A stretch of DNA of 23,093 nucleotides from Apostichopus californicus (taxonomy: Eukaryota; Echinodermata; Holothuroidea; Aspidochirotida; Stichopodidae). Location: contig JAIPMN010001576.1 of the NCBI GenBank assembly GCA_020650975.1, positions 1-23,093 on the forward strand. The letters run 5' to 3'. Within the stretch, counting starts at the first letter, position 1. The number at the start of each line of letters is the position of its first letter. A program made the translations under genes and the position numbers. Below are positions 18,272 to 23,093 of this stretch, in pieces. A model generated the notes under the pieces. The model saw only the letters and a list, made by a program, of their open reading frames with translations, was not told the DNA's origin and ran no database searches.

Positions 18272-20022
18272 GTGAGTGACAAGGCGCCGCCATTTTATAC
18301 CATTACCGCCATAAACTCTCCACATGAGTAAACGCATCACGGAATGGTGCAATGGATTCTCTGAAATGGTGACGAGTTTCCTTGTGTCACTGATACAATA
18401 TGTATAGCATGCATGTGTGTATCATTATCTTTAGGCATAGACTATACATTTTCATTATAACCATTGCAGATTTTGATAAGTTACAAATACTTCATGGAGA
18501 GGGAAACATCATGCCTAATGCCTATGATACTGTGAATTATTTGCATCTAGATATTGATATTACTTACTTTGACAAATGAGATACAGGCTTAGAAGGAAAT
18601 TTGCTTAGGATTGCACACTCTAGTGTTTGTTGCATACTTGCACGGGGTTTGTGTAAAATGGTATTCAATGGTTAGTTTCGATATGATGCATGTAGCCAGT
18701 ATAAACATTTGAATCACCATCTAAGGTGTCAAGCACCTGATGTATAGTGGTGTTTTGCAGATGTCGACTTTTCTTGAATTCAAAATTTCACGGGCTTCAT
18801 ATCCCAGACCCAAAATTTAATTATACCCCTTTCACATGAATAAACCGATGATATCTTTATACCAACATTGATAAAATCAATAAAACAGTTGACACTCAAC
18901 ATATTTCAGCAAATAACTGATTAGATCAGCAACGGTTTTGTATGACAATAACGCTTTGTTAATAATATCCAAATTATAAACAAAGAGTGGACCAGAGATA
19001 GAGAACTTGAACACTGACTGCTATAGGCCCACAGTAGACCAACAAGTTTATCATTCCATACTCATTTCCAGTCTGTACAACAGTGCATAATGGCTACACT
19101 GGAAGCATTCTGATGCAGAATAACATCAGGATGTAGGGGGTTTCATAACATTCAATTAACTATAGCTTTGCTTCCTTGCTGATTCTTTACTCATAATATC
19201 AAAATCATAAACAAACAGTGGACAAGAGACAGAACTTGAGCAGTGACTCCTTTGGGCCCTCACTAGATGGGCAGTTTATCCTTCCATAGCCTGTTCCAGC
19301 TCATACAATCATAACACTGGTTATATTCTGATGATGAATAACATCTCAAAAGAATGCTTTACAGATAATGAATCGTTGCTACATATACAGATCACATGTA
19401 GTCATAGTATCACAGCGTGTCAAATACTTAATGTCTTTCCTCCACACTGTTCCATACCTGATCCAGAATCCAACCAGCAGATGTAAAGATTTCTCTTGTA
19501 TCATGTAGGATAAATCTTTTCTTGAACTTCCCAATGCCACAGAGGTGGACTAAGTATGTATTTAATAACATTGACATAAGTTTTCCACTATATGCATAAA
19601 TGTGTTGTTTGTTGCAGAACATCCCATGACTTTCTGTTTGGTGCTATGGCAGAGTTACTGGATAATTCAAGGTTTGTTCCACAACTTTTCATGTTCCCCT
19701 TTGAAAGACATTACAATAGTTCTTCATCAATTTCATAATTTATTGAAATGAATCATGCAGAGGTAATGAAGTCTTACGTTTAAATACATGAACAATTGAA
19801 AGTAGATTGAAGTACCTCTTGTGATATATAAGATATGTAACCGTTATAATTCTATGATAAAAATAACATCCTGATATAAATAAATGAGGAAATGAAAACT
19901 GATATAATAAACATTTTACCACAAAATTAACATAAAAAATAGATTGACATTTGTAGTGAAGAGCGTTCAATTTTATTTTGATTGCAGGGATGCACGAGCA
20001 ACAAGAATGGATATTTTCACTG
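18204..20022 (+). CDS. MORC2: MORC2-like GHKL ATPase, N-terminal exons 1-3 (partial; gene continues past the right edge)
   Basis: Exons 18204-18271, 19618-19671 and 19988-20022 join in phase to give the first 52 residues plus one base. They align with human MORC2 without a gap: YQGLSRAGLTFDFLH against the human YSSLNRAQLTFEYLH, then FLFGAMAELLDNSRDA against FLFGALAELVDNARDA. This is the start of the GHKL (gyrase, Hsp90, histidine kinase, MutL) ATPase domain. Asn39 of the DNxRDA motif, which binds Mg-ATP and is essential in human MORC2, is present, as are Glu35 and Asp42. MORC2 acts in the nucleus as an ATP-driven dimer that compacts chromatin and, in mammals, works with the HUSH silencing complex. 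The rest (CW zinc finger, coiled coils, Tudor-chromo region) would lie to the right of the window. A MORC1/MORC2 ancestor-type relative is the only serious alternative. Confidence 0.9.
18283..18297. promoter_or_regulatory. YY1-like site at the start of MORC2 intron 1
   Basis: GCGCCGCCATTTT matches the strong YY1 site (GCCGCCATTTT), and a second GCCGCCATA-like sequence follows about 15 bp on (ACCGCCATAAA). YY1 sites often sit just downstream of transcription start sites. The position, within about 330 bp of the proposed start, fits that pattern. Confidence 0.35.
18964..19345 (+). repeat. Two diverged direct copies, offset about 231 bp
   Basis: The copy at about 18964-19131 (AATATCCAAATTATAAACAAA, then AGTGGACCAGAGA, ending ATTCTGATGCAGAATAACATC) recurs at about 19194-19345 (AATATCAAAATCATAAACAAA, AGTGGACAAGAGA, ATTCTGATGATGAATAACATC). 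Substitutions and small gaps are spread over the whole length. It may be an unrecognised interspersed repeat present twice, or a local duplication. Confidence 0.75.
19618..19671 (+). CDS. MORC2: MORC2 coding exon 2 (residues 23-41)
   Basis: The first base completes Ser23, followed by TSHDFLFGAMAELLDNS and the first two bases of Arg41. It carries the first GHKL ATP-binding motif with Glu35 and Asn39. It is bounded by TTGTTGCAG and AG|GTTTGT, a weaker donor than the others in this gene. Confidence 0.92.
19672..19987 (+). other. MORC2 intron 2
   Basis: A 316-bp, phase 2, AT-rich GT-AG intron from GTTTGT to TTGATTGCAG. No element was recognised in it. Confidence 0.85.
19988..20022 (+). CDS. MORC2: MORC2 coding exon 3 (residues 41-52 plus one base), 35 bp
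   Basis: The first base completes Arg41, followed by DARATRMDIFT and a G that begins codon 53 (Glu in human MORC2). The human segment is DADATRIDIYAE, so the exon is colinear; position 44 is Arg here and Asp in human. It is bounded by TTGCAG and TG|GTAAGT, a consensus donor in phase 1. At 35 bp it is close to microexon size. Confidence 0.9.
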
Positions 20023-22051
20023 GTAAGTATTTAAGTAAAGTTATTGTCCAAATAAAAAACATGATAACAAACAGTTGTGAGTTGAGTAATCCTTCTGTAG
20101 TGTGAACAGCCATTTAGAGTTTTCATCTTGATGGGACAGGTGTAATTTGGTGTTCACATTTTATGTAGCAGTGATTTTGGTTCTTGAATAGTTTGTCAGA
20201 AATATAATGGAGCTGCTGAAGTTCTCTTTTGCTGTATCATGCGTTTGAACTTGTCTATTTATATGTTCATTGTGCTTTGCAATGCAGGTTCAATTTATTT
20301 CTCAGGAGAGAATATGTATAGTGTGCTTTGAATTTCATGTGATGTGCAGCATGTTTTGTATAGTTCAGTTAAGAATGTTTAGTAATAGATAAGCACCCTG
20401 AAGATTTTGTTCCTATGCCGTGCAAAAATGTATTGCCAGTCCACGACAGCATTCCTTTTGCAATTTGCATTCCACACCGTTAAAATGTCTCCCCTGTGCA
20501 GAGATGTCGTCAGATGAAGATAGCATTTACTAGCTTATCTTCCTATATGTACTTTCACATCAATTCTATCACATTTGTGTGTCAGTGGTCTCAGTTACTA
20601 CAGAGCACAGACTGTGATATAGAAACTAAGAATAGGAAATCACTCTCTAATTGTTTTTTGAAATAGTTGTGGCTATTGTTGTGAGGCTGTTTGCTTCATA
20701 TGTAAATTTTGTCATTAGGAATCTACTGCTGGCCTCTTTTAATAATGTTTTATCACATATGCATGTAATATAATGCTGGTTATTGGAAAGCACATCATTT
20801 GGACAAGATTCTATGACTCTTCCTGAAGCAAACAGCTAGTTTCATTAGTGTTCTAGGTAATAAGGAAATTATTTATTTCAAATACAGATGAAGTATTAGT
20901 ACCATTATGGAAACTGCAGTAATCTTTACTAATAATCAAGGGCAGTTAAAGTATGTTTTCCCTCACTTTGTTATTAATATCTATGTTCGTACAAAGTATG
21001 ATGGTATTTGTACCATTGTACTTCAAAGTTCAAGGATAAAATGCATTCTAAATAAAAATGAGTTCCTTAGAGAACTTTGTTATTTTTACCTATTTAACAT
21101 AAACAGTATTGTGTTATAACTGTATCAGATTTTTAAAAATTTTTAACATACTTTATTTATTAAATAACAAATTACTTCCCTACATTACTGGAAATGAACC
21201 TGGACTTTTGAGATATGAAGCACTAATATGGAATTTTGTATAAAATGATACATGAAACATAAATAAAATTCCAAACAGACTAACAGCTGTTTTGACATCA
21301 ACTGTGTGTATTCATAGAGTTAAAGTTAATTTCCATTTCTTGTGTATTTAGATGTATGTTAACTAGATGGACAGGTGATTAATCCAAGCAATTAACAAAG
21401 TACAGGGAAATGCATGTCTTACATGCAAGACGTATGTTACCTGTGTTGAAAATGCCTTGCTGTGATGTCTTGTCTTATAATTGTACTTTTGCAAATAAAT
21501 ATCCCTCTTTTGTTTGATATGTTTGAAAGTTCAAGGTAAAAATAAATGTTTTCACTTTTCTGTATTGCATCACTATTTTTTGTCTTGTTGAAGGAAGAAA
21601 TGTTTATCGACCATGAAAAGAACAGCTTTGGAACATTTGAATTGATTCATGCCAACTGTAAATTTCAAATGGTTCCAAGACAAAATACAGTATGGCCAGA
21701 AAAGCATGCAACTATGATTCAGAATACAATTCAATTACTTTGTAAAAGCATGATAAGTTAAATATCCTAGCATGGATTAATTAATCCTGTATTGCATGAC
21801 AAACGTGCCATGCAAAATGGGCACACTGCTTATAGCAGTGCAAAGATGTTGTTGTTGCTGTACACAGAAACCATAGAAATTTATAAGAGATGAAGTTCAG
21901 ATCATTCCAAACTGCTATGCAGTATGTTATATCACTATGTTATTCCCCGAATCCAAGTGCTCGGTCTGCATTTGACTTCCTTCAATGTTAACGTACAAAG
22001 CAGCTACATTCATTGCACAGAAAGTACATAGATTGTTATCAAGTTTGAATT

Positions 22052-22084
22052 CATGTTATCTGCAGATATCATGTTATCTGCAGA
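22052..22084 (+). repeat. 16-bp tandem duplication
   Basis: TCATGTTATCTGCAGA occurs twice in close succession within MORC2 intron 3, separated by about one to two bases. It is a small local duplication with no apparent function. Confidence 0.8.
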
Positions 22085-22410
22085 GTAATATATCAGTCAG
22101 TCATGCAGGAAACCTGTATTTCCTCACAGTGACATTACAAAGGTATGAAAGGCTAAATATTCCAGTACAATACTGCTTTTCATTTCCTGAACTACGAAGG
22201 AAAGATACGTTACCCAGGAAGTATAGCATAGATTGTTATCGCTAATACTCTCTGGGGTTTGTAATATGCAGTTTTATAATAACACACTGGATCAACACAA
22301 GCGTCCCGAAAGACACTTAGCTTGTAAATGACACTAAGCAACCATTTATACGATGTGGGAATAAGAGTGGCTGGCAATATTCACTGCTTCTTATGCCATA
22401 TCCTTTAGGG

Positions 22411-23093
22411 CTTTGTGTAAAACTATACACAGCGCCGAGGATTATGTGCTGGCTATAAGAGGCTGCAGCCCCCTCAGCTTCCTACATTTGACATGGTACC
22501 TTATCCACGATACTCTTTCACATCTTACAAGATGAAATGATAGGGATTATCTCCTCAGACCCTACTGTGCCTTTCGTGTAAAACTACACAGCGCAGAGGA
22601 TTATGTGAGCTGGCTATAAGACGCTGCAGCCCACTCAGCTTCCTACATTTGACATGGTACCTTATCCACGATACTCTATCACATCTTACATGATGAAATG
22701 ATAGGGATTATCTCCTCAGACCCTACTGTGCCTTTCGTGTAAAACTATACACAGCGCCGAGGATTATGTGCTGGCTATAAGAGGCTGCAGCCCCCTCAGC
22801 TTCCTACATTTGACATGGTTACCTTATTCACGATACTCTATCACATCTTACAAGATGAAATGATAGGGATTATATCCTCAGATCCTACTGTGCCTTTTGT
22901 ACATGTAAAACTATACACAGCACAGAGGATTATGTGCTGGCTATAAGAGGCTGCAGCCCCCTCAGCTTCCTACATTTGACATGGTACCTTATTCACGATA
23001 CTCTATCACATCTTACAAGATGAAATGATAGGGATTATATCCTCAGATCCTACTGTGCCTTTTGTACATGTAAAACTATACACAGCACAGAGG
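22411..23093 (+). repeat. Satellite-like tandem array, 161-166 bp unit, four full copies and a partial fifth
   Basis: The landmark GTAAAACTA occurs at about 22417, 22578, 22739, 22905 and 23070, giving periods of 161, 161, 166 and 165 bp. Each unit contains GAGGATTATGTG, GGCTATAAGA, GCTGCAGCCC, CTACATTTGACATGG and GATGAAATGATAGGGATTAT. The last two periods are longer mainly because of an ACAT insertion before the landmark (TTTTGTACATG), so the array has two subtypes. GGCTGCAGCC is a 10-bp palindrome in most units. The array runs off the right edge, so its true copy number is unknown. Confidence 0.95.

Larger units (their letters stand above)
18272..19617 (+). other. MORC2 intron 1
   Basis: A phase 2 GT-AG intron from GTGAGT to TTTGTTGCAG. 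It begins with GCCGCCATTTT (about 18285-18295), a YY1-like site, and holds two diverged copies of a repeat of about 150-170 bp (18964-19131 and 19194-19345). Confidence 0.85.
20023..23093 (+). other. MORC2 intron 3 (continues past the right edge)
   Basis: The intron starts with GTAAGT. I searched by eye for the next expected MORC2 segment (the LCFLDDGAGM region) in all + frames and did not find it, so the intron is at least 3.07 kb. The body is AT-rich with a short duplication (TCATGTTATCTGCAGA, twice at about 22052-22084) and a satellite array at its visible end. An in-phase exon-like segment with an early stop is noted at 20502-20533. Confidence 0.75.

Noticed and set aside
20290-20340. Possible exon after acceptor-like TTTCTCAG or CAATGCAG in MORC2 intron 3
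   Set aside because: Joined in phase to exon 3, these give short unrelated peptides ending in stops and lack the expected LCFLDDG segment.
1-23093. Bacterial-type features: operons, CRISPR arrays, attachment sites, insertion sequences
   Set aside because: Intron-containing animal genes fill the window. The repeats are satellite, SINE, MITE-like or simple types, and there are no regularly spaced direct repeats with unique spacers.

Overview
This is a eukaryotic, animal genomic window. It has interrupted genes with GT-AG introns, long AT-rich introns and spacers, a tRNA-related SINE, satellite repeats and many long C homopolymers, and no operons or ribosome-binding sites. Two conserved metazoan genes could be assembled by eye from split exons, both on the + strand: a complete coding region for a TMEM248-like membrane protein, and the first three coding exons of a MORC2-like GHKL ATPase that runs off the right edge. 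The recurring TAGGCCTA-type motifs (especially about 6300-6750) and the C tracts suggest a marine deuterostome, perhaps an echinoderm such as a sea cucumber. That placement is inference only.

Layout. 1-5880: no confident gene. It holds a 10-bp polypyrimidine tandem repeat (2051-2190), a G-rich tract (2610-2652), a MITE-like element (3043-3296), a weak candidate first coding exon on the - strand (3750-3802) with an X-box-like motif upstream of it, CT-rich low-complexity sequence (4788-4830) and a hairpin-forming element (5583-5710). 5880-7507: probable promoter and non-coding leader of the TMEM248 gene, with four CCAAT/ATTGG boxes in about 115 bp. 7518-13800: six coding exons of TMEM248 giving a predicted 296-residue protein. 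Its introns carry a diverged 165-bp tandem duplication, a SINE and a 64-bp direct duplication. 13801-about 15610: likely 3' UTR with three AATAAA signals. 15620-17930: more CpG-rich spacer with no recognised gene. 17939-18203: TATA-like box and a leader with two overlapping upstream ORFs. 18204-20022: MORC2 coding exons 1-3. 20023-23093: MORC2 intron 3, ending in a 161-166 bp tandem satellite array.

The two genes lie head to tail and there is no sign that they share a pathway. TMEM248 is a poorly characterised two-pass membrane protein, and MORC2 is a nuclear chromatin-compacting ATPase. I found no evidence of a wholly new biological system. The observations most worth checking are the tandem stop-start upstream ORFs before MORC2, the in-phase premature-stop exon candidate in MORC2 intron 3, the five-codon terminal exon proposed for TMEM248, the small repeat elements, and the one-sided orientation of the long C tracts.
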